Assembly (NCBI RefSeq): GCF_042670205.1
Contig: NZ_JBHUWD010000007.1
Coordinates: forward strand, 56,182-120,181
Length of the DNA stretch: 64,000 nucleotides
Reading direction: 5' to 3'
Source of the DNA: Luteimicrobium sp042670205
Lineage (GTDB): Bacteria; Actinomycetota; Actinomycetes; Actinomycetales; Cellulomonadaceae
A program made the translations under genes and the position numbers. Below, in pieces: positions 26,043 to 38,200 of the stretch; position 1 is the first letter of the stretch; each line of letters opens with the position of its first letter. The notes under the pieces are model-generated. The model did not search any database and was not told where the DNA came from. It worked only from the letters and a program-made list of their open reading frames with translations.

Positions 26043-29000
26043 GTGGGGCTCCTTCAGAACCTCTACGCCCGGCGCAAGACCGTGGCCTCGGTGAGCACGG
26101 TCTCCGTGGTCTCGACCGCGATGGTCGCGCTCGCGCTGACCTACCGCGGCGAGCCGACCGCCAAGGTCGAGCTGAACGACTCGGGCGTCTGGGTCACACG
26201 CGCCACGGGCGCCGAGCTGGGCCGCTTCAACACGGCCGCCCAGGCGCTGGACGCGACGCTCGTCTCGTCGGGGACGTCCGCGGACGTGCTGCAGGAGGGG
26301 ACGACCGTCCTCGCGTCGGACCCGAGCCTCGGCACGCTCAGCCTGGTGGACGTCGCCGACTCGAAGCTCAAGGGCACGGCCAAGCTCCCCGCGAGCGCGC
26401 AGGTGGGCCTCGGCGGCGGTGCGACCGCCGTCCTCGACACCGAGAGGGGGCACGTCTGGGTCGTCCCTGCGGCCGGGGTCGCGTCGTTCGACCAGGACGT
26501 CACCGAACCGGTCGCCACGGTGAAGAAGGGCGCGGCCCTCGCGGTGGGCCCGGACGGGACGGTGCACGTCGCGGACCCGTCGGGCACGCTCACGACCGTC
26601 ACCACGACGGAGGACGGCACCGCGCAGCACGTCTCGCGCGAGCACCTCGACGGCGTGGGGACGGGCGACGTGCTCGCGGTCACGGCGGTCGGCTCGCACG
26701 CGGCCGTGCTCGACGTGACGTCGTCGACGCTGTACCTCCCCGGGCACGAGGTGGAGGTCGAGGGCACCGACCCGGTGCTCCAGCAGGCGGGCGGTGCGTC
26801 GTCGTCGGTCGCGTACGCGACGACGACCGGGCTCGTCTCGCAGCCGCTCGACGGCTCGGAGGCGACGGTGCGCACCGCGCAGGGTCGCCCGGTGTCCCCC
26901 GTCCAGGTGGGCGACTGCACGTACGGGGCGTGGTCGGGCTCGGGCCAGGTGCTCCGCGACTGCACGGGGACGACCCGTGACCTCGACCAGCGCCTGGCAG
27001 GCCTGGACTCGGCGTCGACGCTGCGGTACCGGGTGAACCGGTCCAACGTCGTCCTCAACGACCTCTCCTCGGGCACGGTGTGGCTCGCCGCCGACCAGTT
27101 CCAGAAGGTCGACGACTGGGAGCAGAAGGTCCCGGAGCACGCGAAGGGCGAGCAGTCGGACGCGAAGGACGACAAGCCGGAGCAGGTCGACAAGCCGATC
27201 ACGCACCGCACCGACAAGAACCGGAAGCCTGTCGCCAAGGACGACCGGTTCGGCGTCCGTCCGGGCCGGTCGACCGTGCTGCCGGTGCTGTCCAACGACA
27301 CGGACCCCGACGGTGACGTCCTGGCGGCGCAGCTCGACGGGCAGGGGCCGGGCAACGCCGCCGTGTCCCAGGTCATGGGCGGCGACGCGCTGCTCGCCAC
27401 CACCGACGACGCGTCCGAGGGGGTCTCGACCTTCCGCTACAGGGTGACGGACGGGCGCGGGGGCGCGGACACGGCGACGGTGCGGCTCACCGTCGTGCCG
27501 TACAGCTCCAACAAGAAGCCGGACCAGACGGGGGAGCCCGTCCTCACGATCGTGCGTGGGGGCACGGGCACCATCAAGGTCCTGCCGTACTTCCGCGACC
27601 CCGACGGCGACGACCTGTACCTCGCGGACGCGACCGCGAAGACCAAGGGCGACGAGGTCCGGTTCGAGCGCGACGGCACGGTCGAGTACCGCGACGCCGG
27701 GGCGACGACGGGGCGCAAGGCCGTCTCGGTCACCGTCTCCGACGGCCTCGGCGGGACGACCGAGGGCACGCTGTGGGTCGACGTCAAGGGAGCCGGCAAC
27801 CAGCCGCCCGTCGCCGTGGGTGACCACGCGGTCACGCAGCCGGGCCAGCCCGTCACCGTGTCCCCGCTGCGCAACGACACGGACCCGAACGCCGAGAGCC
27901 TGCGCCTCGCGACCGTCGAGCAGCCCTCCGGGGCGAAGGTCACGCCGAACTACGACGCCGGGACGTTCCAGCTGGTCGCCGACCGGCCGGGGTCCTACGT
28001 CGGGACCTACCAGGTGAGCGACGGCCCCGCGGCGACGACCGGCGTCTACCGGGTGGACGTCGTCGACCCCGGCAAGGCGGCGGGTCCGCCCGTCGCTGTC
28101 CCGGACACCGCGCTCCTGCCCTCGGGCGGGCAGACGCTCGTCGACGTCCTCGCGAACGACTCCGACCCCGCGGGCGGCGTGCTCGTCGTGCAGTCCGTGG
28201 AGGTCCCTGACGGCGCGGGCGTGACCGTGGCGGTGCTCGGCCACTCGGTGCTGCGGATCACCGAGACCCGCAACGTCGAGAAGCCCGTGACGCTGCGCTA
28301 CACCGTCTCCAACGGGACGGACTCGGCGGTCGGGCAGGTGCGCGTCGTGCGTGTGCCGCCGCCGAGCCGCCTCCACGCGCCCAACGCGACGGCCGACGAG
28401 GCGTCGGTGCACGTCGGCGACGTCGTGACGATCCCGGTGCTCGCGAACGACACCCACCCCGACGGGCTCGAGCTGCTGCTCCAGCCGAAGCTCGCGCGCG
28501 AGCCCGCGGCGTCGCTCGGGACGGCGTTCGTCTCGGACCAGGTGGTGCGCTTCCAGGCGGGCTCGAAGCCGGGCACGGCGTACCTCATCTACCGGGTGCG
28601 GGACAAGAACGGCCAGGAGGACTCCGCCCAGGTGACGGTGCACGTCCTGGGCGGCGCCGAGAACTCGCCGCCCAAGCCGCCGACGATCCTCGCGCGGACC
28701 GTCTCGGGCGGCTCGGTGACCATCACGCCGCAGCTCGACGGGACCGACCCCGACGGCGACTCGGTGCGCCTCACGGGCATCGGCTCGCCCGCGTCGAAGG
28801 GGACGGCCACGGTCACGGCCGGGACGATCGTCTACACGGCCGCGAAGACGTCCACGGGGACCGACACCTTCCAGTACGAGGTGCAGGACAGGCGAGGCCA
28901 GCAGGCGACCGGGACCGTCCGCGTGGGCATCGCGCCGCCGCCGACCACCAACCAGCCGCCCGTTGCCGTCGACGACGCCGTGACGGTCCGGCCGGGGCGC

Positions 29001-32000
29001 GCGGTGTCCGTGGCGCCGCTGACGAACGACTCCGACCCCGACGGCGACCGCATCTCGCTGGTCTCCAGGCTGCGGGCGCCCGACGGGCTCGAGGCCGGCA
29101 CCGAGGGCAACCTCGTCGTGCTCACGGCACCCGAGAAGCCCGGGACGTCGTCGATCTTCTACACGGTCCAGGACACGCACGGCGCGCGGGCGTCCGGCGC
29201 GATCGTCGTCACGGTCGACTCGAAGGCGCCGCTCCGTGCTCCGGTCGCCAAGGACGACGTCGTGTCCGGCGCGGACGTGGTCGGGAAGACCGCGGTCGCG
29301 GTGCCCGTCCTCGCGAACGACTCCGACCCCGACGGCGCCGCGAGCGCTCTGACCGTCACCACGGCCCAGCCCGGCGTGACGGTCGGCGACGACGGCGTGC
29401 TGAGCGTGCCCCTGACCGACCGTGACCAGGTCTTCCGGTACACGGTCACGGACCCGGACGGGCTGACCGGCTCGGCGTTCGTGTGGGTGCCGGCCCTCCA
29501 GACGCAGGTCCCGACGCTGCGCGCCGACGCGCCGCCGCTCACCGTGCGCAGCGGTGAGCCGCTCAAGGTCGACATCCGTTCGCTCGTCCGTGTCGCGGAC
29601 GGGAAGACGCCGCGCCTCACGACGGACGCGAAGGTGAAGGCCGTCAACGGGACCCGGGTCGTCACCGACGTCCACCGGATCACGTTCACGTCCGACGCGA
29701 AGTTCGTCGGGCAGGCGAGCCTGAGCTTCGAGGTGACGGACGGCACCGGCCCGGGCGACCCGAAGGGGCACGTCGCGACGCTGACGGTCCCCATCACCGT
29801 CACCTCGCCCCAGAACCTGCCACCCGTGTTCTCGGGGAGGCCCGCGGTCGACGTCGGGCAGGGCGACCACGAGCCCGGCACGACGGACCTCGCGGGCGCC
29901 GTGACGGACCCCGACGGCGATGCCCTGACCTTCAAGGTCGCGAAGGCGTCCTCGGGCCTGCACGCCGAGGTCGACGCCGACGGCATGCTGTCGGTGACCG
30001 CGGACCCCTCGCTCGCGAAGGGCTCGGACGGGACCGTCGCCGTGACGGTCACCGACGGGCAGCACCCCGCGGTCGCGGGCCAGGTCCACGTCGCCGTGGT
30101 GGCGTCGAACCGTCACGTGCCGGTCGCGGTCGAGGACGACGTGCCCGAGGCCCTCGCGGGCCAGGAGCTCGCGATCCCGGTCCTCGCGAACGACGTGAAC
30201 CCGTTCGCCGACGACGGCAAGCCGCTCACGCTCACGGCCGTCGTCCTGGAGTCGGGCAGCGCGAGCCAGCCCGTCGTGCGGGGGGACGAGGTCGTCGTCA
30301 CGCCCGACGCCGACTTCCACGGCCAGATCGCGCTGCGCTACTCGATCCAGGACGCCACCAAGGACCCGGACCGGCAGGTCGACGGCCAGGTCCTCGTCAC
30401 GGTCCAGGGGCACCCGGACGCCCCCGCGAAGCCCGAGATCGGCACCATCGAGTCGCACCAGGTGACGCTCTCGTGGAGCCCGCCGAACAACAACGGCGCC
30501 GACATCACCTCGTACACGGTGACGCCGTCGTCGGGCGCGCCGCAGAAGTGCGTCACCACGACGTGCACGATCACGGGCCTGACGAACGACCAGGACTACA
30601 CGTTCACCGTCGTCGCGACGAACGCCGCGGGCGACTCGGAGCCGTCCCCGGCGTCCGACACCGCGCGGCCCGACGAGCGCCCCGACGCGCCGGACGCCCC
30701 GACGCTCGAGTTCGGCGACGGCGAGCTCACGGTCACGTGGACGAACCGGACGTACACCGACCGGTCCGCCATCGAGAAGGTGAACCTGCAGATCTCGCCG
30801 GCCGCGCCCGACGGCTCGACGCAGCTGCCGAGCATCACGGGCACGACGACGGTCTGGAAGGGCCTGAAGAACGGCGTCGCGTACAAGGTGCAGGTCCAGG
30901 CCGTGAACGGCGCACCCGAGCCCTCCGACTGGGGGGCGTGGTCCGCGACGGAGACGCCGGCGGGCAAGCCCGCCGCTCCGGCCAAGCCGTCCGTCGCGCG
31001 CAAGTCCCTCGGCACGACGTCGCAGATGCAGGTCACGTGGGTCGCGCCCGTCGACAACGGCGGCGCGCTCACGGGCTACGACGTCCAGGCGCTGCAGAAC
31101 GGCAGCGTCGTCACGACGGTCACGGCGAGCGGCTCCGCGACCAGCGCGACGGTCGACGTCGGCGCCGACACCACGGACTACACGTTCCGGGTCCGGGCCA
31201 AGAACAAGGCCACGGAGAAGTTCGGCGACGCCGAGTGGAGCCCCGTCACGGACGCGATCCGCGCGTTCGCCGCGCCGGGCTCGGTCGCGGGGCTCGAGGC
31301 GTCCCCGACGGGGTCGAACTCGCAGGTCGCGCTCACGTGGGACCGAGCGACGGCCGCCGGGCTCGGGTCGGGCGAGATCATGTACCAGTACACGGCGTGC
31401 GGCGGGGGCTGGACCGACGCCGGTGCGGGCGCGACGTCCGCGACGGTCACCTGCGGCGACAACGGGACGCCGTACACCTACCAGGTGCGCGCGGTCCCGG
31501 ACGTCGAGGGCGTCGACGAGAACAACGCCGGCCCGGCGTCGTCGGCGACGGCGACCCCGTACGGGCCGCTGCCCGCGCCCGAGGTCAGCGCCTCTGCGGG
31601 CGCCGGCAAGGTCACCTTCACGTGGTCGACGTCCGGCAACGGCCGCGACTACACCGTCAGCGGCGACACCACCGCGAAGTCGGGGTCGAAGGACGTGGGC
31701 GGCACGTACCCGAACACGATCCGGTTCTGCGTCACCGTGACGGCGACGAGCGGGGCAGCGGCCTCGCAGCAGACCTGCGCGACGGGGTCGCCGACGAAAC
31801 CGCACGTGGTCGTCTCGAGCGGTCCGCAGATGGACGTCAGCGGCTGCACGGGCTCGGTCTGCCACCGGTTCGACGTGACGCCGAGCTCGGACTTCCCGAG
31901 CGGGAGCCACTCGGTCGAGTGCATGTGGACCTACGGCGGCGCCGACCACTCGGTCGCGGGCCACAGCTCCCAGGTGACGCTCAACGCCGGGCAGACGACC

Positions 32001-32099
32001 ACGATGGGCTGCGTCGCGGGCCACAACAACGGCGCCGTCGCGTGGGTCATCGTCGACGGCGTGTCGTACAAGGAGGACGCGATCACGTGGCCGAACTGA
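26043..32099 (+). CDS. Giant Ig-like/FN3 surface protein, copy 2 (2018 aa)
   Basis: This is a tandem paralog of the preceding gene, nearly colinear from the N-terminal GLLQNLYARRKTVASV through the TM helix, propeller-like region, about 11 Ig/cadherin-like repeats and FN3 domains (first near residue 1456). Sequence identity is high along the shared body. It then diverges: the tip from about residue 1918 has its own sequence but keeps a C-x4-C pair (GCTGSVCHRF) and two later Cys (VECMW, MGCVAG). The fourth FN3-like domain keeps the YQYTACGGGW element. GTG start with AGGACGAC upstream; no terminator is seen in the 72-bp gap after copy 1, so cotranscription is likely. Confidence 0.9.
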   Translation: MGLLQNLYARRKTVASVSTVSVVSTAMVALALTYRGEPTAKVELNDSGVWVTRATGAELGRFNTAAQALDATLVSSGTSADVLQEGTTVLASDPSLGTLSLVDVADSKLKGTAKLPASAQVGLGGGATAVLDTERGHVWVVPAAGVASFDQDVTEPVATVKKGAALAVGPDGTVHVADPSGTLTTVTTTEDGTAQHVSREHLDGVGTGDVLAVTAVGSHAAVLDVTSSTLYLPGHEVEVEGTDPVLQQAGGASSSVAYATTTGLVSQPLDGSEATVRTAQGRPVSPVQVGDCTYGAWSGSGQVLRDCTGTTRDLDQRLAGLDSASTLRYRVNRSNVVLNDLSSGTVWLAADQFQKVDDWEQKVPEHAKGEQSDAKDDKPEQVDKPITHRTDKNRKPVAKDDRFGVRPGRSTVLPVLSNDTDPDGDVLAAQLDGQGPGNAAVSQVMGGDALLATTDDASEGVSTFRYRVTDGRGGADTATVRLTVVPYSSNKKPDQTGEPVLTIVRGGTGTIKVLPYFRDPDGDDLYLADATAKTKGDEVRFERDGTVEYRDAGATTGRKAVSVTVSDGLGGTTEGTLWVDVKGAGNQPPVAVGDHAVTQPGQPVTVSPLRNDTDPNAESLRLATVEQPSGAKVTPNYDAGTFQLVADRPGSYVGTYQVSDGPAATTGVYRVDVVDPGKAAGPPVAVPDTALLPSGGQTLVDVLANDSDPAGGVLVVQSVEVPDGAGVTVAVLGHSVLRITETRNVEKPVTLRYTVSNGTDSAVGQVRVVRVPPPSRLHAPNATADEASVHVGDVVTIPVLANDTHPDGLELLLQPKLAREPAASLGTAFVSDQVVRFQAGSKPGTAYLIYRVRDKNGQEDSAQVTVHVLGGAENSPPKPPTILARTVSGGSVTITPQLDGTDPDGDSVRLTGIGSPASKGTATVTAGTIVYTAAKTSTGTDTFQYEVQDRRGQQATGTVRVGIAPPPTTNQPPVAVDDAVTVRPGRAVSVAPLTNDSDPDGDRISLVSRLRAPDGLEAGTEGNLVVLTAPEKPGTSSIFYTVQDTHGARASGAIVVTVDSKAPLRAPVAKDDVVSGADVVGKTAVAVPVLANDSDPDGAASALTVTTAQPGVTVGDDGVLSVPLTDRDQVFRYTVTDPDGLTGSAFVWVPALQTQVPTLRADAPPLTVRSGEPLKVDIRSLVRVADGKTPRLTTDAKVKAVNGTRVVTDVHRITFTSDAKFVGQASLSFEVTDGTGPGDPKGHVATLTVPITVTSPQNLPPVFSGRPAVDVGQGDHEPGTTDLAGAVTDPDGDALTFKVAKASSGLHAEVDADGMLSVTADPSLAKGSDGTVAVTVTDGQHPAVAGQVHVAVVASNRHVPVAVEDDVPEALAGQELAIPVLANDVNPFADDGKPLTLTAVVLESGSASQPVVRGDEVVVTPDADFHGQIALRYSIQDATKDPDRQVDGQVLVTVQGHPDAPAKPEIGTIESHQVTLSWSPPNNNGADITSYTVTPSSGAPQKCVTTTCTITGLTNDQDYTFTVVATNAAGDSEPSPASDTARPDERPDAPDAPTLEFGDGELTVTWTNRTYTDRSAIEKVNLQISPAAPDGSTQLPSITGTTTVWKGLKNGVAYKVQVQAVNGAPEPSDWGAWSATETPAGKPAAPAKPSVARKSLGTTSQMQVTWVAPVDNGGALTGYDVQALQNGSVVTTVTASGSATSATVDVGADTTDYTFRVRAKNKATEKFGDAEWSPVTDAIRAFAAPGSVAGLEASPTGSNSQVALTWDRATAAGLGSGEIMYQYTACGGGWTDAGAGATSATVTCGDNGTPYTYQVRAVPDVEGVDENNAGPASSATATPYGPLPAPEVSASAGAGKVTFTWSTSGNGRDYTVSGDTTAKSGSKDVGGTYPNTIRFCVTVTATSGAAASQQTCATGSPTKPHVVVSSGPQMDVSGCTGSVCHRFDVTPSSDFPSGSHSVECMWTYGGADHSVAGHSSQVTLNAGQTTTMGCVAGHNNGAVAWVIVDGVSYKEDAITWPN

Positions 32100-32145
32100 C
32101 GGGGGGCCCGGTGGGACGTCGCGGCTCGGACGTCGAAGGGCCGGG

Positions 32146-32151
32146 TATCAT
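32146..32151 (+). promoter_or_regulatory. Possible -10 box before giant copy 3
   Basis: TATCAT lies 71 bases before the GTG of copy 3, in a 122-bp gap that is longer than the others in the operon. No convincing -35 is seen. It may give copy 3 and the downstream genes an extra start point independent of the palindrome promoter. Confidence 0.3.
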
Positions 32152-32221
32152 ACGCGGACGTGTCGCCCGTGCAAGGTGTGCGGCGTCTCTGACCATGCAC
32201 CGACGACTTGCAGGGTGAGCA

Positions 32222-35200
32222 GTGGGGATTCTTCAGAGCCTGGGTTCCAGGCGCAGGTCCGTGGTGTCCGTGAGCACGGTGTCGGTCGTGTCGACCGCGA
32301 TGATCGCGCTCGCGCTGACGTACGACGGCGAGCCGACCGCCCGGGTCGACCTGAACGACTCGGGCGTGTGGGTCACCCGAGGGACCGGTGCCGAGGTCGG
32401 ACGCTTCAACACCGCCGCGCAGGCCCTCGATGCGACGCTGGTGTCGTCCGGCACCTCCGTCGACGTGCTGCAGCAGGCGGAGACCGTCCTCGCGTTCGAC
32501 CCGAGCCTCGGCACGCTCAGCCCGGTCGACGTCGCGGACGCCAAGCTGAAGGGCACCGCGAAGCTTCCCGCTGACGCCCAGGTCGGGCTCGGCGCGGCCA
32601 CGACCGCGATCCTGGACCCCGCCGACGGCCGCGTCTGGGTCATCCCAGCGACGGGCGTCGCGTCGTTCGACCCTGAGGTCACCGAGCCCGCCGCGAAGGC
32701 GCGGAAGAACGCGGTGGTCGCCGTCGGGGTCGACGGGGCGGTCCACGTGGCCGACCCGTCGGGCACCCTCACCACGATCACGACGACGGACGAGGGTACG
32801 GCGCAGAAGGTCACGCGACGCCACCTCACCGGCATCGGCGCGAACGACGCCCTCGCCGTGACGGCCGTGGGCACGACCCCGGTCGTGCTGGACCTGACGA
32901 CCCAGAAGCTCCACCTGGCCGACGCGACGGTGGCCCTCGACGGCGCCGACCCCGTCCTCCAGCAGCCGAGCGCCGCGTCGTCGACGGTCGCGCTGGCGAC
33001 GACGTCGGGCCTCGTGTCGCAGCCGCTGGACGGCTCTACCGCGTCGGTGCAGGCTGCGTCGGGCCGTCCCGTCGCGCCCGTGCAGGTCGCGGGCTGCACG
33101 TACGGCGCCTGGTCGCAGACGGGGCAGGTCGTCCGTGACTGCGCCGGCACGATGCACGACCTCGACCAGCACATCGACAGCGGCGACGCGACGCTGCGCT
33201 ACCGGGTGAACCGGTCGAACGTCGTCCTGAACGACCTCGCGGCCGGCACGGTCTGGCTCGCGGCCGACGAGTACCAGAAGGTCGACGACTGGGAGCAGAA
33301 GATCCCGGAGGACGCCAAGGGAGATCCGACGGACGCGGCCGACCAGACGCCCGAGCAGGTCGACAAGCCGATCACGCACCGGAGCGAGAAGAACCACCCG
33401 CCCGTTGCCAAGGACGACACGTTCGGCGTCCGGCCCGAGCGCTCGACCGTCCTTCCCGTGCTCATGAACGACACCGACGCCGACGGTGACGTGCTCGCCG
33501 CCGAGGTCGAGGGCGACGGCCCGCCCAACGCGGTCGTCTCGCAGGTGCTCGGGGGAGACGCGCTCCTCGCCACGACGGACGACACGTCGGCGGGCAGCTC
33601 GACGTTCCGGTACCGCGTGAGCGACGGTCGGGGTGGCGAGGACACCGCGTCGGTCCGGATCAAGGTCGTCCCCTACGACGTGAACCACAAGCCCGAGCAG
33701 ACCGGAGAGCCGGTGCTCACGGTCGTACGCGGGGGGACCGGCACCATCAAGGTGCTCCCGTACTTCCGCGACCCCGACGGCGACGACCTCTTCCTCGCCG
33801 ACGCCGCGGCCAAGGTCAAGGGCGACGAGGTCCGCTTCGAGACCGACGGCACGGTCGAGTACCGGGACGCGGGCGCCGCGACGGGCCGCAAGGCAGTCAC
33901 GCTCACCGTCAGCGACGGCATGGGCGGCAGCGCGCAGGGCACGCTCTGGGTCGAGGTCAAGGGCGCCGGCAACCAGCCGCCCGTCACCGTGGGGGACCAC
34001 GCGACCACTCGCCCCGGCGAGCCGGTCACCGTCTATCCGCTGCGCAACGACACGGACGCCAACGGCGACGCGCTGCGTCTCGCGAGCGTGTCGCAGCCGT
34101 CGGGCGCCAAGGTCAGCCCGTCGTACCCGACGGGCTCCTTCCAGCTCGTCGCCGACAAGCCCGGCTCGTACGTCGGCACCTATCAGGTCAGCGACGGCCC
34201 GACCGCGACGACCGGCGTCTACCGGGTGGACGTCGTCGCGCCGACGACGAAGGCGGGTCCGCCCGTCGCGGTCCCGGACACGGCGCTTCTCCCGTCGGGT
34301 GGCCAGACGCTCGTCGACGTCCTCGCGAACGACACCGACCCGGCGGGCGGCGTGCTCGTCGTGCAGTCGGTCGACGTGCCCGCGGACGCCCCGGTGACGG
34401 TGGCCGTCCTCGGCCACTCGGTCCTGCGGATCACGGAGGCGCGGCACCTCAAGGAGCCGGTGACCGTCCGCTACACGGTCTCGAACGGGACCGACAGCTC
34501 CGTGGGCCAGGTGCGAGTGATCCCGGTGCCGCCACCCAACAAGCTGCACCCGCCGCACGCCGTCGCCGACGAGGCGACCGTGCACGTCGGTGACGTCGTC
34601 ACGATCCCCGTGCTCGCCAACGACACCCACCCGGACGGCCTCGCCCTGCTCCTGCAGAAGAAGCTGGCTCGCGAGCCGGCCGCCTCGCTGGGCCGCGCGT
34701 TCGTGTCCGACGACGTCGTGCGGTTCCAGGCGACCGGTAAGACCGGCACCGCCTACCTCATCTACCGGGTGCGGGACAAGAACGGGCAGGAAGACTCCGC
34801 GCAGGTCACGGTCCACGTGCTCGGCGACGCCCAGAACACGCCGCCCGCCCCGCCGACCGTCACGGCGCGTGCGACGAGCGGCGGCACCGTGACGATCGTC
34901 CCGAAGCTCGACGGCATCGACCCCGACGGCGACTCGGTGCGCCTGGCCGGGCTCGCGTCGGCGCCTGCGCTCGGGACCGCCGAGGTCACGGCCGGCACGA
35001 TCGTCTACACGGCGGGCGAGGGTTCCGTCGGCACCGACTCGTTCCAGTACCGCGTCATCGACCGGCGCGGCCTCGACGCTGTCGGCACGATCCGCGTCGG
35101 GATCGCCCCGCGGACCACCGTCAACCAGCCGCCGGTCGCGGTGAACGACACGGTCACGGTCCGTCCGGGCCGCAGCGTGAGCGTCGCTCCGCTGAAGAAC

Positions 35201-38200
35201 GACTCCGACCCGGACGGGGACGCGATCTCGCTCGCCGGCGACCTGCGCCTCTCACCGGGGATCAGCGCGAAGCGTGAGGGCAACCTCGTGGCGTTCACGG
35301 CCCCCGACCAGAAGGGCACGTGGGCGGTCTACTACACGGTCGCCGACACGCGGGGAGGCCGCGCGACCGGCACGATCGTCGTGACGGTCGACAGCAAGGC
35401 GCCGCTCCAGCCGCCCGTCGCGCAGGACGACATCGTGTCCGACACCGACGTCGCGGACAAGAAGGTCGTGCTCGTCGACGTCCGCGCGAACGACTCCGAC
35501 CCGGACGGCGCTCCGAGCGCGCTGAAGGTCACGACGAAGCAGCCGGGCGTCACGGTCCGCCCGGACGGGGGAGTCTCCGTCCCGCTCACGGACAAGCCTC
35601 AGGTGTTCCCCTACACGGTCACCGACCCGGACGGCCTGACGGACCAGGCGTTCGTGTGGGTGCCGGCGCTGCCGTCAGCCGTCCTCAAGCCGGACGACCC
35701 GAAGAAGCCTGACGAGAAGGACCCGACCGCGACGACGCCGCCCCAGCCGGCCGTCCAGCCGCTCACGGTGAAGAGCGGCGAGCCGCTGACCATCGACGTC
35801 CGCCGGCAGGTCAAGGTCGGCAGGGGCCTGACCGCCCGTCTCACGACCGAGTCGAAGGTCAAGGCGGTGAACGGCTCGCGCGACGTCCTGGACACCCACA
35901 CCATCCGGTTCGTGTCCGACGAGCGCTACGCCGGCGACGCGTCGGTCTCGTTCGAGGTGACCGACGGGAAGACCGCCGACGACCCGAAGGGGCGCACGCT
36001 CGTCGTGACCGTCCCCATCAAGGTGACGCCGCCCGAGAACGTGCCGCCGGTGCTCGCCGGGAACCCCGCCGTGCGGGTCGGGGCGGGCGACGCCGAGGGA
36101 CAGGACGCCGACCTCACGAGCATCGCGTCCGACCTCGACGAGGACACGCTGACGTACCGCCTCGGCACGGTGCCGGACGGGGTCGAGGCGACGATCTCGG
36201 ACGGCATGGTGCACGTCGTCGCGAAGTCCGACACCCCCAAGGGCACCCAGCTCAGCGTGCCGTTCGTCGTCGGCGACGGGAACAAGGGCCACGACGTCGA
36301 GGGCGCTGTCGCCGTGACGGTCGTCGCGTCGAACCGGGCGCTCCCGGTCGCGGTCGAGGACGTCGTCGAGAAGGCGCCGCAGGGCAAGCTCCTGACCATC
36401 CCCGTGCTCGAGAACGACACCAACCCGTTCGAGGTCGAGGGCACGCCGCTCACCCTCGTCTCGGTGACGATGGACACGCAGAGCGACGCCAGCACGCCGG
36501 TGGTCAAGGACAACCAGGTCGAGATCACCCCGGGGGCGGACTTCCACGGCCAGATCGCGCTGCGGTACACGATCCAGGACGCGACCAAGGATCCCGACCG
36601 CCAGGTCGAGGGGCACGTCCTCGTGACGGTGCAGGGCCGACCGGATGCGCCGGTCAAGCCGGAGATCGGCACGATCGAGTCCCACCAGGTGACGCTGTCG
36701 TGGAGCCCGCCGAACAACAACGGTGCGGAGATCACCTCGTACACGGTGACGCCGTCGTCGGGTGCGCCGCAGGAGTGCATGACGACGACGTGCACGATCA
36801 CGGGCCTGACGAACGACCAGGACTACACGTTCACAGTCGTCGCGAACAACGAGGTCGGCGCGTCCGACCCGTCGCCCGAGTCCGACACCGCACGTCCCGA
36901 CCAGCGTCCGGACCAGCCCGCGGCGCCGACTCTTGAGTTCGGCGACGGCGAGCTCACGGTGACCTGGGCCAACCAGGCGTACTCGGACCGGTCGGCCATC
37001 CAGAAGGTCAACCTGCGGATCTCGCCGGCACCCGCGAGCGGCGTCTCGGAGATCGACGGCGTCACCGGGACCACCACGGTGTGGAAGGGACTCACCAACG
37101 GCACGGCCTACACCGTGCAGGTGCAGGCCGTGAACAACGCGCCGGAACCGTCCGACTGGTCGGCGGCGTCGGCTTCGGAGTTCCCGGCGGGCAAGCCGGC
37201 CGCGCCCGCGCAGCCGGACGTCACCCGGACGTCGATCGGCACGACGTCCCAGATGAAGGTCACCTGGAAGACGCCGAACGACAACGGCGCGGACATCTCG
37301 GGCTACGACATCGCCGTGATGCAGGGCTCGACCACCAAGAAGACCGTGACGGCGGCCGGCTCCGCCACCTCGGCGACGATCGAGGTCGGCGCGAGCACGA
37401 CCGGGTACACGTTCAAGCTCCGGGCCAAGAACAAGGCCACGGACAAGTTCGGGGACGCGGCCTGGAGCCCGGCCTCCGCGCCCGTCCGCGCTTTCGCCGC
37501 GCCGCCCGCCCCCACGGGGCTCAAGGCGAAGGCGACGGAGCGGGACGGCACCGTCGAGCTCACCTTCACGGGCTCGTCGCTGTCGGGCACCGGTCTCTCG
37601 TCGAGCGAGGTGTCGTACCAGTACTCGACGGGTGGCGGCTGGAACACGCTGGCGTCGAGCAAGGTCGTCTCCGGCCTGTCGAACGGGAAGAGCTACACGT
37701 TCCAGGTGCGGGCCGTCGCCAAGGTCGACGGCACGTCGACCGAGGGTGCCGCGAGCGGCAAGGCGTCCGCGACGCCCTACGGCCCGCCGGACGCGCCGAC
37801 CATCTCCTGGAACGGCTGGTCGGGCTCGGGCGGCTCCTACACGGGCTCGTTCGACGTGACGCTGCACAACACCAGCGGGCGCGACGTCACGGTGACGACG
37901 AACGGCACGGTCGGCTCCTTCACGGTGGCGTCGGGTGCGACGGTCACCAAGAAGGTCGGGACCGCGACGGTCGGCTACTCGTCGTCCGTCACGCTCAAGG
38001 CGACCAGCACCAACCCGGCGGGCTCGGCGAGCGCCACCAAGGCGTCGAGCGACAGCCCGGCCAAGCCGCAGCCCGTACAGAAGCTGTGGATCACCAGGGA
38101 CCCGGCGCAGACCGTCTACCCGGGCGACTGCTCGTCGGCCGTCTGCCACCGCATGATCCTCAACACCGAGAACTACGCGGACGGCGGCAAGACCATCAAG

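Noticed and set aside
24715..30960. Cytokine-receptor WSxWS-like motif in the giant proteins (PSDWSAPS, SDWGAWS)
   Set aside because: Short, imperfect and common at FN3 domain ends; not evidence for cytokine binding.
17181..32024. Antisense open frame of 4,947 codons opposite menG-menJ, the polyprenyl synthase and giant copies 1 and 2
   Set aside because: The frame is open only because GAC/GTC/CTC-rich codons of the real plus-strand genes have no stop complements. The translation is Arg/Asp/Val/His-rich low complexity with no domains, while the plus strand has clear families.
32100..32221. Terminator between giant copies 2 and 3
   Set aside because: Inverted pieces (GGCCCGG, GACGTC) were seen but no continuous stem of useful length; the operon may continue through.
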